This document shows, piece by piece, positions 34,957 through 43,718 of a DNA stretch of 64,000 nt. Source of the stretch: Celeribacter sp. HF31 (GTDB lineage: Bacteria > Pseudomonadota > Alphaproteobacteria > Rhodobacterales > Rhodobacteraceae). The translations under genes were made by a program, and so were the position numbers. Where the stretch lies: positions 1 to 64,000 of the forward strand of contig NZ_JAATOT010000009.1 in the NCBI RefSeq assembly GCF_011806455.1, in the 5' to 3' direction. Under the pieces are notes generated by a model. It was not told the DNA's origin. It was given only the letters and a program-made list of their open reading frames with translations, and searched no databases. Each line of letters begins with the position of its first letter. The first letter of the stretch is position 1.

Positions 34957-36152
34957 CCTCTGCTGACACTCATATTCACACAAGCGGCACCCGCCTAAGC
35001 CGCCGCCTGCCCTTTCTGTCCGTGCTGATCGCATTGGCGGTGGGCTCGGTTTATGTCTCTCAACCGCTCTTCTTTCTGCTGGCAGAACGCTTTGCCACCA
35101 CACCGGAAACCATGCGTGATGTGTTTTCGATCACGGTGACCGTCTATGCGCTTAGTTTTTTCGTGGCTGGGCCACTGACCGATCTGTGGCCAACAACGCG
35201 GCTGATGGTCGGAGGCGCCGTCGTTCTGGGCCTGTGCCTGACGGCCGGAGCGCTCGCTCAGAGCGCCAGCACCTTTGTCATTGCAATGATCGCGGCCTCC
35301 GCGTCGGCGGCCTTTGTGCCTGCGGCGGGCTTTGCCTTGCTGGGACAGTCGGCACCGCAGGATATGCAGGGCGTTTACTTCGGCATTGCCATCGCAGCGT
35401 CGATTGTTGGCATCACCCTGTGTCGGAGCGTGAGCGCGGTGCTGGTGGCCTACATGGGCTACACCCCGTTCATCCTGACCTTTGCGGCAGTGCTCATTTG
35501 TACCGCCCTGGCGGCACTGGTGCAGGGCAAGGCCGACGCGCCCGCCGCAGGAGGCGCGATCCTTGCAAAATATCGCCAATCCGTTGCCCTGCTCTTCGAA
35601 ACCGCAATCCTCGAGCGGTTGCTCGTCGGTGGGCTGCTGTTTTTCGGCTATCTCGGCCTTGCCACCTATCTGACTTTCCGGCTTGCGGCTGCGCCTTTCG
35701 GGTTGAACACCGCGCAAATCGGCCTCGTGAATGTTGCGGGGTTGATCGCTGTGGTGGGTGCGCCTGGTGCAGGCGTTGCGATCCGCCGCTGGGGCAGCCT
35801 GAGCGTCGGCATCTGCGGGTTGCTCTGCGCCATCACCGGCGCGCTGATCGTCTGGCAATCGCAGAGCCTGCCGCCAATGGCGCTCGGACTGATCCTTCTG
35901 TTTCTGGGCACCTTCGCCACACAGCCGGTCAAACTGGTCGAACTTTCTGCCGTGGCCGGCCCTGCTCGGCGCGGAGCGGTGTCCTCGCTCTACCTGCTGG
36001 TCTGCCTGTTGATGGGCGGTTTTTCGGCCAGCGCTCTCGGCCCGCTTTGGGCGACACAGGGCTGGAACGGTGTGGCTGCGGCCTCGGTCGGCGCTCTGTG
36101 CCTCGCGCTGGCCATCCACATTTTCCGTCGTCCCGCGCCGTCGGCATCATGA
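34953..36152 (+). CDS. Major facilitator superfamily transporter, 12-helix
   Basis: About 399 residues, twelve predicted membrane helices, starting at an ATG that overlaps the phosphatase stop. Early VGSVYVSQPLFFLLAERF and the loop PLTDLWPTTRLMVGG resemble the DHA1-type carriers of small organics and drugs. It probably exports or imports the operon's product. The in-frame extension upstream to 34899 is inside the phosphatase gene and is not used. Confidence 0.88.
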   Translation: MTSADTHIHTSGTRLSRRLPFLSVLIALAVGSVYVSQPLFFLLAERFATTPETMRDVFSITVTVYALSFFVAGPLTDLWPTTRLMVGGAVVLGLCLTAGALAQSASTFVIAMIAASASAAFVPAAGFALLGQSAPQDMQGVYFGIAIAASIVGITLCRSVSAVLVAYMGYTPFILTFAAVLICTALAALVQGKADAPAAGGAILAKYRQSVALLFETAILERLLVGGLLFFGYLGLATYLTFRLAAAPFGLNTAQIGLVNVAGLIAVVGAPGAGVAIRRWGSLSVGICGLLCAITGALIVWQSQSLPPMALGLILLFLGTFATQPVKLVELSAVAGPARRGAVSSLYLLVCLLMGGFSASALGPLWATQGWNGVAAASVGALCLALAIHIFRRPAPSAS

Positions 36153-36186
36153 CATGGCCGCTTCCAATCCAATCAAAGGAAATCCC

Positions 36187-36972
36187 ATGAACTCTCCAAT
36201 CGTCATTGCCGGTGCAACCGGCGGCATGGGGGCGGCCATCGCCCTGGAACAACTCAGCCTCGGGCGTTCCGTCATCGCGCTGGGGCGCTCCGCCGAAAAG
36301 CTTGATCGGTTGCAGGCCTTGGCCGATGAAAATGGGCGCTACACGCAGATGGGTGAACTGCACAAATGCCAGGTCGAGATCACCGACCCCGAGGCCTGTC
36401 GCGACGTTGCCGCCGACATCATTGCCCGTCACGGATCGCTGGGCGGTTACGTGCACGCTGCGGGCATCGGTCATTGCGGTCCGCTGATGCAGACCAGCGA
36501 TGCAAACTGGACCGAAGCCTTTGAAATCAAAGTCAATGCGGCGGCACGGATGATCCGTCTTTTGATGCCCGGTTTCGACGGGGCGCCAGCGGCGAGCATC
36601 GTGCTGATTGGCGGCGTCTTCGCCAAGGAGCCCAACGGGTTGTTCGCGATCAACAGCACGCTGAACGCCGCGATAGCAGGGTTCGGCAAGTCGCTGTCGG
36701 GCGCACTGCGCGATAAGGGCATCCGCGTCAACGTGTTGCACCCAGGCGCCACGCGCACCGCGCAATGGTCGCAGCTTGCCACGGATGCAAGCCGCCTGTT
36801 GGGGATCACCGCCGACGAGGTGACCAATGCCACCGCTGCGCAGCTGATCGGGAACAAGCTTCTGGAACCGGGCGAGGTTGCCTCCGCCGTTTCGTTCCTG
36901 CTTGCCCCCGCCAACCGAAGCATGACCGGAACTCTGATGGTGCTGGACGGCGGCGAAACCAAAGCAATTTAA
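36187..36972 (+). CDS. SDR-fold protein with altered catalytic residues
   Basis: A 261-residue SDR: cofactor loop GATGGMGAA and HAAG in place of NNAG. In the active site the YxxxK pair appears replaced: by aligning RVNVLHPGATRT and the KSLSGAL helix, the positions read Asn and Asn (FAINSTLNAAI), and the usual Ser region reads LIGGVF. So it may bind NAD(P) without classical reductase chemistry, or use other residues. The ATG at 36187 follows an AAAGGAAA site. In butyrolactone pathways a reductase of this fold reduces the butenolide; whether this one can is open. Confidence 0.85.
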   Translation: MNSPIVIAGATGGMGAAIALEQLSLGRSVIALGRSAEKLDRLQALADENGRYTQMGELHKCQVEITDPEACRDVAADIIARHGSLGGYVHAAGIGHCGPLMQTSDANWTEAFEIKVNAAARMIRLLMPGFDGAPAASIVLIGGVFAKEPNGLFAINSTLNAAIAGFGKSLSGALRDKGIRVNVLHPGATRTAQWSQLATDASRLLGITADEVTNATAAQLIGNKLLEPGEVASAVSFLLAPANRSMTGTLMVLDGGETKAI

Positions 36973-37040
36973 AACTTTCGGACACCGCCACGGGCAGGAC
37001 AACCGCCGCCACAAGACGCGCCACGCGAAAGGACAATCTC

Positions 37041-37466
37041 ATGGCCCCACATCAGCAAACACCCAAGACGGAAACACGGCTCGAACGCGGCCGACGCGCC
37101 CTGGAGGCGATTGACGGACAAGCGGGACAAAAGGTGATCGACGCGCTGGCCGATATCTCGCCGGACTTCGCAGACTACCTGTTCGAGTTTCCGTTCGGCG
37201 ATATCTACACGCGCCCCGGCCTGTCGTTGCGCGACCGCGAGATCGCAACCATTGCCGCGCTGGCCGCTTTGGGCACAGCGCAACCGCAGCTCAAGGTGCA
37301 TATCGAAGCCGGGCTGAATGTCGGGCTCAGCCGCGATGAAATAACCGAAATTTTGATTCAGATGGCCGTTTACGCGGGGTTCCCGGCGGCGCTGAACGGG
37401 CTGTTCGCAGCCAAAGAGGTATTTGCCTCGCATGATGACCAAAACCCCCAGGAGAAAATCGCATGA
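37041..37466 (+). CDS. Carboxymuconolactone decarboxylase/AhpD-family protein
   Basis: A 141-residue helical protein with the family core PGLSLRDREIATIAALAALG and HIEAGLNVGLSRDEITEIL. PcaC members decarboxylate gamma-carboxymuconolactone; AhpD members have a CxxC pair, which is absent here, so it is nearer the PcaC side. A lactone-related role would suit the operon. ATG at 37041 has GAAAGGA upstream; longer frames overlap the SDR gene. Confidence 0.88.
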   Translation: MAPHQQTPKTETRLERGRRALEAIDGQAGQKVIDALADISPDFADYLFEFPFGDIYTRPGLSLRDREIATIAALAALGTAQPQLKVHIEAGLNVGLSRDEITEILIQMAVYAGFPAALNGLFAAKEVFASHDDQNPQEKIA

Positions 37467-38284
37467 CCACGACACGCCGTACCTTCCTTGCACGGGGCAT
37501 CGCCCTGCCTTTTGCCCTGCCTTTTGCCCTGTCTGCCAGCACCGCACGCGCGACCGCCGCAGGCCCCGAACAGCTCTGGAGCCGCGTCAGATCTCCGGTT
37601 GGAATGGCTTATGATGCCCATGGTGCTCTGTTCGTTGCCGAATGGGGCGCCGGACGCGTAAGCAAATTCACACCCTCTGGCGAACGCGAGACCTTTGCCA
37701 GTGGACTGTCGGGTCCATCAGGTCTGGCCATTGGAGCAGATGGCACAATCTATGTCGCCTCCTACTCCAGCGATGTGATCTGGAGCTTTTCTCCGGACGG
37801 CAAGCGGAGCACCCATGCGACCGGGCTCGCCACCCCCGCCGGGCTCAGCTTTGACCGTTCGGGGCAACTTTTGGTCGCAAACCGGCGCACCCATCAGATC
37901 CTTGCGGTGGAACGCAGCGGGTTGCGTCCGGTCATCAGCGATCTCAATACGCCGGTCGGCGCAGTGCAAACCCCCGATGGCGGCTATGTCGTTTCGAATA
38001 TCGCCGGTGGCGTCACCATCGTGCGTCCCGATGGCTCCCGCCTAGAGGCCGGACAGGCGTTCAGCACCCCTGGGCCTGGTATTGCGATCACCGACAGCGG
38101 GCGCGTCTTTGTCGTTGATTATGGTGGCACCGAGGTCCGCGAGATCCTGATGAGCGGCGGTTCCCGGGTCTACGCCGACGGGTTTTCAAGCCCGGTCGGT
38201 CTGGTCGTTACACCGGATCAAAGCGCTCTGCTGACCGCCACCTGGGGCGAGAGCGCTATCTTCCGCATTCCTCTCTCCAGCTGA
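37463..38284 (+). CDS. Exported SMP-30/NHL-type beta-propeller, lactonase-like
   Basis: A 273-residue protein with a twin-arginine leader (TTTRRTFLARG) and cleavage near ARATAA, then six propeller repeats such as GLSGPSGLAIGADGTIYVASY and ISDLNTPVGAVQTPDGGYVV. SMP-30/gluconolactonase relatives open lactones with a metal ion. Overlaps the previous gene by four bases and ends the operon. A periplasmic lactonase would inactivate or take up a lactone; a structural role is possible. Catalytic metal ligands cannot be assigned confidently. Confidence 0.82.
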   Translation: MTTTRRTFLARGIALPFALPFALSASTARATAAGPEQLWSRVRSPVGMAYDAHGALFVAEWGAGRVSKFTPSGERETFASGLSGPSGLAIGADGTIYVASYSSDVIWSFSPDGKRSTHATGLATPAGLSFDRSGQLLVANRRTHQILAVERSGLRPVISDLNTPVGAVQTPDGGYVVSNIAGGVTIVRPDGSRLEAGQAFSTPGPGIAITDSGRVFVVDYGGTEVREILMSGGSRVYADGFSSPVGLVVTPDQSALLTATWGESAIFRIPLSS

Positions 38285-38333
38285 ACCTGAATGCAGCCTA
38301 CTCAGTTCTCAAAGGGACCGGGAAAACACCTCG

Positions 38334-38364
38334 AAGGGGAGTGACGAAGTCACTCCCCTTTTTT
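38334..38364 (+). terminator. Strong rho-independent terminator of the AfsA-like operon
   Basis: GGGGAGTGAC and GTCACTCCCC form a perfect 10-bp stem with loop GAA, followed by six Ts. It marks the end of the 31768-38284 transcription unit. Confidence 0.95.
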
Positions 38365-38731
38365 ACAGATTGGCTGCATTTCTAAGATATATCAGGCTTG
38401 GGTGTCGCAGCAGACTCTTGCCAAGGCGCGAACCTGCAATTGGAAATCCATCACCATACAGGTCCGGCTCGAGCGGGCTGAGTGAAAGCGGGAACTCTCT
38501 ATGTGCCTATCCGCTGCTAGCACTCAATCACGGCTGTGCCGAAGCCGAATTTATTTTTTGGAGCACTCTACTGAGAAGGCGCGGCCAAAAATGAACTCGC
38601 GTCCTGAGCCAACAGAGTCTTGGGCGGGGCTTTGCACCTCCCCTGTCATGTCATTGATGCCACCGACGCACGACACCGCCGCCACGGGATGTGGCCGCGA
38701 TGCTGCGTTAGACTGTGACTGTCTTAGGCGC
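38365..38731. other. 367-base gap without a supported gene
   Basis: Lower GC than the flanks and no frame with family likeness. A plus frame from 38370 and one from 38501 are Arg/Ser-rich and run into the convergent dioxygenase; I reject them. The AT-rich stretch near 38540-38560 has no T-tract hairpin. This could be decayed mobile-element DNA; nothing specific is visible. Confidence 0.4.
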
Positions 38732-39571
38732 TCAGGCGAGGACGAAATCGTACTGCGCCGTCCACTCACCGCGCCGTTCTCCGGCGGTTTCCTGGACAAA
38801 ATCGACAATCAGCTCGCTTTTCACGCCGAAAACCGTGTCGTTCGAAATATAGGCATCCCCCGCGACAAACGTGTGCGTGATAAGAGGTTTGTATCCGTTG
38901 GCCATCACGCGAAAATGGGTATGCGCCGGGCGATACGGATGACGCCCGATCTGGCGTAGCATCTTGCCGACCGGGCCGTCATCGGGAATCGGATAGGACA
39001 CCGGCTTGATTCCGTAGAACCAATAGCGACCGTCGGTGCCGGTTCTGAACACGCCGCGATTGTTCCATTTCGGCTGAATATCGGGTTGCTGCACGTCATA
39101 AAACCCTTCGGCATTGTCCGACCACACATCGACCAAAGCCCCTTCGATCGGATTGCCCTCAAGATCGAGAACCCGCCCTTCGAACAAACAGCGCTCGCCC
39201 TTACCATCCAGAGAAATATCCGAACCCATGGCACGTTCCGGCGCCCCTTCGACGTGGAATGGCCCGAAAACGGTCGAGGGCGTGGCCCCCGCAGGTTTTC
39301 GGTTCTGAATGGCATCCACCAACATAGACACGCCCAAAACATCAGACAGCAGGATGTATTCCTGGCGTTCTTCGGAACAGATTTGACCTGTGGCCGTCAA
39401 AAACCCGATGGCAACGGCCCATTCCTCTTCTGTCAGCTCCACATCTTTTACGAAGGCATGCAAATGCTCTACAAGCGAGCGCATCACGTCTGCAAGCCGC
39501 TCCGGGACATCCGCACCGATACGCCCGTTGACAACCTCAACGGATTTACGTTCCTCAAAATAGGCACTCAT
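38732..39571 (-). CDS. Hydroxyquinol 1,2-dioxygenase-like intradiol dioxygenase
   Basis: A 279-residue intradiol dioxygenase with N-terminal dimerisation helices and a beta-sandwich core. Iron ligands are Tyr158 (GFYDV), Tyr193 (VSYPIP), His217 and His219 (AHTHF), spaced as in catechol 1,2-dioxygenases. Segments YPIPDDGPVG and GRHPYRPAH are typical of hydroxyquinol enzymes, which open 1,2,4-trihydroxybenzene to maleylacetate. The next upstream gene is maleylacetate reductase, which supports hydroxyquinol rather than catechol. Last gene of a five-gene minus-strand operon with a TRAP importer. Confidence 0.87.
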   Translation of the reverse strand: MSAYFEERKSVEVVNGRIGADVPERLADVMRSLVEHLHAFVKDVELTEEEWAVAIGFLTATGQICSEERQEYILLSDVLGVSMLVDAIQNRKPAGATPSTVFGPFHVEGAPERAMGSDISLDGKGERCLFEGRVLDLEGNPIEGALVDVWSDNAEGFYDVQQPDIQPKWNNRGVFRTGTDGRYWFYGIKPVSYPIPDDGPVGKMLRQIGRHPYRPAHTHFRVMANGYKPLITHTFVAGDAYISNDTVFGVKSELIVDFVQETAGERRGEWTAQYDFVLA

Positions 39572-39600
39572 TTGGGGTCTCCTCCTTCAAACAATCCCAA

Positions 39601-40659
39601 TTACGATTGTGGTGGCTCTCCGCGCCACGCCCGCGCCAGCATGTCTCTCAGCGCGCCTTCCTCGAGCGGTCTGGGATTGGCATAGGGGTTTTTCAAAGCC
39701 ATCTGCGCGGCCGTTGCGATCCCATTTTCCGGCATGCCCAGGTCTGCGAGGGCGCGCGGCGCACCAAGGCGCCCGGACAACTCATAGAGCGCCACGGCGG
39801 GATCCAACCCGAGCACATCTTGCAAGCGAACCATGACCGGCGCGATGGCGGGCGCGTTATACGCGAGGGAATGCGGCAGCATGACGGTATGCGTTTGCGC
39901 ATGCGGCAGATCGAAACTGCCGCCCAGCGTGTGGCAAATCTTGTGATGCAAGGACATCGCCACGGAGTCGAGGCACAGGCCACAGAGCCACGATCCGTAA
40001 AAAAGATCGGCCCGGACGCCCATATCCGTTGGAGAATCTGCCAGCTTTGGAAGGGCATTGGCCAAAACCTTGATCGCCTCCAGCGCCATAAGGTCGGTGA
40101 TAGGATTTGCGTCTGGTGCATAGAGCGCCTCCACGGCATGGGCCATGGCATTCATGCCCGACAGGCCGGACATGCCGAGCGGCAACCCCTGCGTCAACTC
40201 GACATCGTAAATCACCGTATCGGGGCGAATGGCGGGCGCACGACGGGTTGTCTTCACGCCCGCTTCCGTCTCGCCGAGGATATTTGTCATCTCGGAACCG
40301 GAATATGTCGTCGGCAGGCTGACATGCGCCAGCCCCTGACGCACGGCCAGCGCCTTTCCCAAACCAATGGTCGATCCGCCACCGATGGACACGACCCCGT
40401 CGGCCCCGCAGTTTTTCAGGTCATCGAGAGCCGACTGCGTCACGTCGACGGGCGTATGCATGGCGGCGCCCGAAAATACTGTCCACTCCCGGTTCTCAAG
40501 ACCTTCGGACAAAAGCTCGACGGCATCGGCCTGTTGAGGTGTGGTGAGAATGAGGGGATGCATGATCCCCAAACGATCCAGCTCTTCGCCAAGTGCCTTG
40601 CGGGCACCGGGCGCGAACAGAATGCGGCGCGCATGAGAGAGATAGGTGAAGTTTTTCAT
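39601..40659 (-). CDS. Maleylacetate reductase
   Basis: About 352 residues, iron-type dehydrogenase fold with the GVVSIGGGSTIGLGKALA cofactor block, LPTTYSGSEMTNI, and histidines in HAVEALY and SLHHKICHTLGG, the typical maleylacetate reductase pattern. It reduces maleylacetate to 3-oxoadipate with NAD(P)H. The ATG at 40659 follows AAAGG; the frame extends upstream without homology. 29 bases before the dioxygenase gene. Confidence 0.9.
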   Translation of the reverse strand: MKNFTYLSHARRILFAPGARKALGEELDRLGIMHPLILTTPQQADAVELLSEGLENREWTVFSGAAMHTPVDVTQSALDDLKNCGADGVVSIGGGSTIGLGKALAVRQGLAHVSLPTTYSGSEMTNILGETEAGVKTTRRAPAIRPDTVIYDVELTQGLPLGMSGLSGMNAMAHAVEALYAPDANPITDLMALEAIKVLANALPKLADSPTDMGVRADLFYGSWLCGLCLDSVAMSLHHKICHTLGGSFDLPHAQTHTVMLPHSLAYNAPAIAPVMVRLQDVLGLDPAVALYELSGRLGAPRALADLGMPENGIATAAQMALKNPYANPRPLEEGALRDMLARAWRGEPPQS

Positions 40660-40751
40660 CGTGAAGCCTTTGAAAGAAGCTTTTGGCACTCTGAGAGTGG
40701 CGGCAAGATGGGTGGGCCTCTGCCGGGAGGCCCACCGCAAAGCGCAGAGGG

Positions 40752-42050
40752 TCACATCATGTTAGGAATGAACAAGACGATGACAGGGAAGGCGAGGATC
40801 AGCGCGACGCGCAGCACATCGACCAGCAGGAAAGACACGAGACCGCGGAAGATCGTACCAAGCTGCACATCTTTGACGACGGATTTCAGAACAAAAGCGT
40901 TCAACCCAACAGGTGGGGTGATGTAGCTCACCTCAGTCACGATCACGACATAAATGCCGAACCAGATCAGGTCGAACCCCTGCGCGGCAACAATCGGATA
41001 AAAAATCGGCACCGTCAGCGTGATCATGGACAGACCTTCGAGCACGCAGCCGAGAACGAGATAGATGAGCGTGATGACGGCGATGACCATGAGGGGATGA
41101 TCTCCGATCGAGGTCACGAGCATCTGGATGTCGCGGGTCATGCCCGAGAGGTTCACGTAGTTCGCAAATGTCAGCGCGCCGAAGAGGATAAAGAACATCA
41201 TCGCCGTGGTCTTGGCGGTTTCATAGAGCGTGAGCAGGGTTTTGGCAAAGTTCAAACGGCCCTGAAGCAGAACCAGAAGGAACGCGCCCCCTGCCCCCAT
41301 GCCGGCACTTTCCGTCGGTGTGAAGACACCGAAATAGATGCCGCCCATCACAAAGGCGAAGAGACCGAGTGCGCCAGCGACGCCTTTGAGGGCAAAGATG
41401 CGCGCCCTAAGCGGCAGCTTGTCTTCCACCGGCAAATCAAAATGTCCGAAATGAACGGAGATGCGCACGGCAACCGCATAGAGCACAACGCCGAGAATGC
41501 CGGGAATGATGCCCGCGAGGAACAGTTTGCCGATATCCTGCTGAGTCATGATGCCGTAGAACACGAGGATCACGGAGGGCGGGATCAGGATGCCAAGCGT
41601 GCCGCCCGCCGCGATGGAGGCGGTCGACAGGCTGTCGGGGTAACCGAATTTGCGCATGTTCGGCAGGGCGATTTTCGCCATGGTGGACGCGGTCGCCAAA
41701 GACGAACCACAGACCGACGAGAATCCGCCACAGGCCACCACGGTCGCCACCGCCAACCCGCCCTTGCGGTGCCGGAGCCAGGCGTAAGCAGCGGAATAGA
41801 GGTCGCGTGCAATCCCCGATTGCACCACGAAATTCCCCATCATCAGAAACAGCGGCAGGATCGAGAGTGAATAGCTGCGGCTGTGCTCGAAATAGGTTTG
41901 GCCCAGCAGAGAAAAAGCCGGAGACCATCCAATGATCGCCGCCGTGCCGACCGTGCCCAGAAGCGCAAGTGCGAAAGAGATCGGAACGCCGAGAAACAGC
42001 AGGACAAACAGGACAAGCGTCCCGATTTCCCAATTGGCAAGCAAGGACAT
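40752..42050 (-). CDS. TRAP transporter large permease (DctM-like)
   Basis: A 432-residue multi-helix permease with GVPISFALALLGTVG at the start, the CGGFSSVCGSSLATASTMAKIALP segment and GGIYFGVFTPTESAGMGAGGAF. Pairs with the adjacent small permease. Its operon position upstream of ring-cleavage enzymes suggests uptake of an aromatic acid or phenolic acid. Confidence 0.92.
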   Translation of the reverse strand: MSLLANWEIGTLVLFVLLFLGVPISFALALLGTVGTAAIIGWSPAFSLLGQTYFEHSRSYSLSILPLFLMMGNFVVQSGIARDLYSAAYAWLRHRKGGLAVATVVACGGFSSVCGSSLATASTMAKIALPNMRKFGYPDSLSTASIAAGGTLGILIPPSVILVFYGIMTQQDIGKLFLAGIIPGILGVVLYAVAVRISVHFGHFDLPVEDKLPLRARIFALKGVAGALGLFAFVMGGIYFGVFTPTESAGMGAGGAFLLVLLQGRLNFAKTLLTLYETAKTTAMMFFILFGALTFANYVNLSGMTRDIQMLVTSIGDHPLMVIAVITLIYLVLGCVLEGLSMITLTVPIFYPIVAAQGFDLIWFGIYVVIVTEVSYITPPVGLNAFVLKSVVKDVQLGTIFRGLVSFLLVDVLRVALILAFPVIVLFIPNMM

Positions 42051-42051
42051 G

Positions 42052-42588
42052 TCAGCTTTCCTTTTTCAGATCGTCAGATGGCGGACGGTAGAAGATTTGC
42101 GCCAGCATCAAGAGGGCAGAGGCGCCGCAAAGAAGGGCGGCGAAATAGCCGATCGGCGCAATCGGCAGCTCAAGAGTGGCCGTGGTACCGCCATAGCCTG
42201 CGACCTGATCGGCCGTGATCCAAAGGCGCCAGGCGATCATCATCTGGATCCCGGCTGAGGCGACGAGCACCGCCGGACGACGGAGCTTGTCCACTGAAAG
42301 CGGCAAACGATCCGTGACCAGATCGACCGTGACATGTTCGCGGTCCAGCGTCGCGGCAGGCAGCCCGAGAAAGATTAATCCGGCGAGCATCAATTCGGTA
42401 AGCTCGGTCGAGCCTTTCACCGGGTTATTGAACAGATAGCGTCCCAGAACATCGGTCACGGTCAACCCCATCATCACGATGAGCAACAGCGAACAGGCGG
42501 CTGCAATCAGCATGTGAATGGGGTGGGCCACCCGTGGGGGCAGCCCGTCCGCATGATGTCCGGCAACAAGTTCGGACAGGTTGATCAT
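42052..42588 (-). CDS. TRAP transporter small permease (DctQ-like)
   Basis: A 178-residue four-helix protein with LTVTDVLGRYLFNNPVKGSTELTELMLAG, the DctQ pattern. It lies one base before the large permease start and overlaps the binding-protein gene by four bases. Confidence 0.88.
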   Translation of the reverse strand: MINLSELVAGHHADGLPPRVAHPIHMLIAAACSLLLIVMMGLTVTDVLGRYLFNNPVKGSTELTELMLAGLIFLGLPAATLDREHVTVDLVTDRLPLSVDKLRRPAVLVASAGIQMMIAWRLWITADQVAGYGGTTATLELPIAPIGYFAALLCGASALLMLAQIFYRPPSDDLKKES

Positions 42589-43613
42589 TCTTCGGCCTCA
42601 ACCTTTTCGATCTCGGCGAGAAGCATGTCATAGGCGGCCTGACCGTCGATCCCGGTGGCGCTGACCTGTTCGATCCGATCGGCGACGATGGGGGCGAGAC
42701 GCTCTTTCAGTGCGGCGACCTCTTCCTCTGTTGCGGCCTTGATCTCGATCTTGCCGTCCATCTGGGCGAGACCCGCTGCGTCGGCAGCGTTCCACATCTC
42801 ACCGGCACGACGGGCGAATGCCTCGCCGAGCAGCGGTTCGATCAGGGCTTGGTCCTCAGGCGCAATCGAATTCCATTTGGCCTCGTTCATCACCACATAC
42901 ATGGCCGAATTGTAGAGGCCACCCTCGACCGTGTAGCCATAGTCGAGAATGTCCTCGAGGCTAAAGAAGGTCACGGTTTCGAACGGAAAGAAGATGCCGT
43001 CGGCAACGCCTTGGGACAAAAGCTCATAGGCTTTCGACGAGGGGCCTTCGACCGGCACGGCTCCCAGTTCGGAGGCGATGTCATGCGCCACGGTCGAGCC
43101 GATCCGGATTTTCTGACCGGCCACATCCTCGGCGGTTTCGATCGGCTCGCGGGAGAAAATCTCGCCCGGACCGTGGGTGAACACCGTGAGCAGTTTGACC
43201 CCATCGTATTCACCGGCATCCTTGAGCATGGCGTCCTGAACGCGCCAGAATGCGACGGAGGTCGCGACCGCATCATCCGACAGGAACGGCATTTCGGCGA
43301 GAACCGAGGTTTTGAACCGTCCCGGGGAGTAGCCGTGCACCGCGTAGGCGATATCTGCGATGCCGTTCTTGGCGATGTCGAAAGAGGCCGGGGGCGGTCC
43401 GAGCGGCGCCGGCAGGATGTTGATTTTGACGCGGCCTTCGGTAACGCGCTCAATATCGGCGGCCCAGGGCACAAAAAGTTCAGAGACCTGCGGGTGGGTC
43501 GGCGGCAGCCAGCTGTTCATCGTCAGCACGGTTTCGGCATGTGCCGCGCCGGCGAAAAGTGCGATTGCAGCCGCTGTTGAAGCGATCTTTTTGATTTTCA
43601 CGTTCATTTTCAC
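42585..43613 (-). CDS. TRAP transporter substrate-binding protein (DctP-like)
   Basis: A 342-residue periplasmic binding protein with signal peptide (ALFAGAAHA). The segment NSWLPPTHPQVSELFVPWAADIER is typical of DctP proteins from aromatic-acid or amide clusters. First gene of the operon, in the common P-Q-M order. Divergent from iacR with 105 bases between, so IacR may also control this importer; indole-3-acetate is then a candidate substrate. Confidence 0.9.
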   Translation of the reverse strand: MKMNVKIKKIASTAAAIALFAGAAHAETVLTMNSWLPPTHPQVSELFVPWAADIERVTEGRVKINILPAPLGPPPASFDIAKNGIADIAYAVHGYSPGRFKTSVLAEMPFLSDDAVATSVAFWRVQDAMLKDAGEYDGVKLLTVFTHGPGEIFSREPIETAEDVAGQKIRIGSTVAHDIASELGAVPVEGPSSKAYELLSQGVADGIFFPFETVTFFSLEDILDYGYTVEGGLYNSAMYVVMNEAKWNSIAPEDQALIEPLLGEAFARRAGEMWNAADAAGLAQMDGKIEIKAATEEEVAALKERLAPIVADRIEQVSATGIDGQAAYDMLLAEIEKVEAEE

Positions 43614-43718
43614 ATTCCCTATTGGTGAGTGTTGGTGTTATGACGCCCTGACCGGACATTTTGTTTTTGTTTAAGAAACTCTAAGTGCCTTTGGGCGTGA
43701 CGAAGCCAGACACAGGTA

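Noticed and set aside
37041-37466. AhpD-type peroxidase partner
   Set aside because: The CxxC redox pair of AhpD is missing; carboxymuconolactone-decarboxylase type preferred.
38370-38959. Two plus frames between the AfsA operon and the dioxygenase
   Set aside because: Arg/Ser-rich, no ribosome site, overlap the dioxygenase 3' end.
39607-41870. Plus-strand frames of 439 and 257 residues across the reductase and TRAP genes
   Set aside because: His/Arg/Gln-rich antisense shadows; the minus-strand genes have catalytic motifs.
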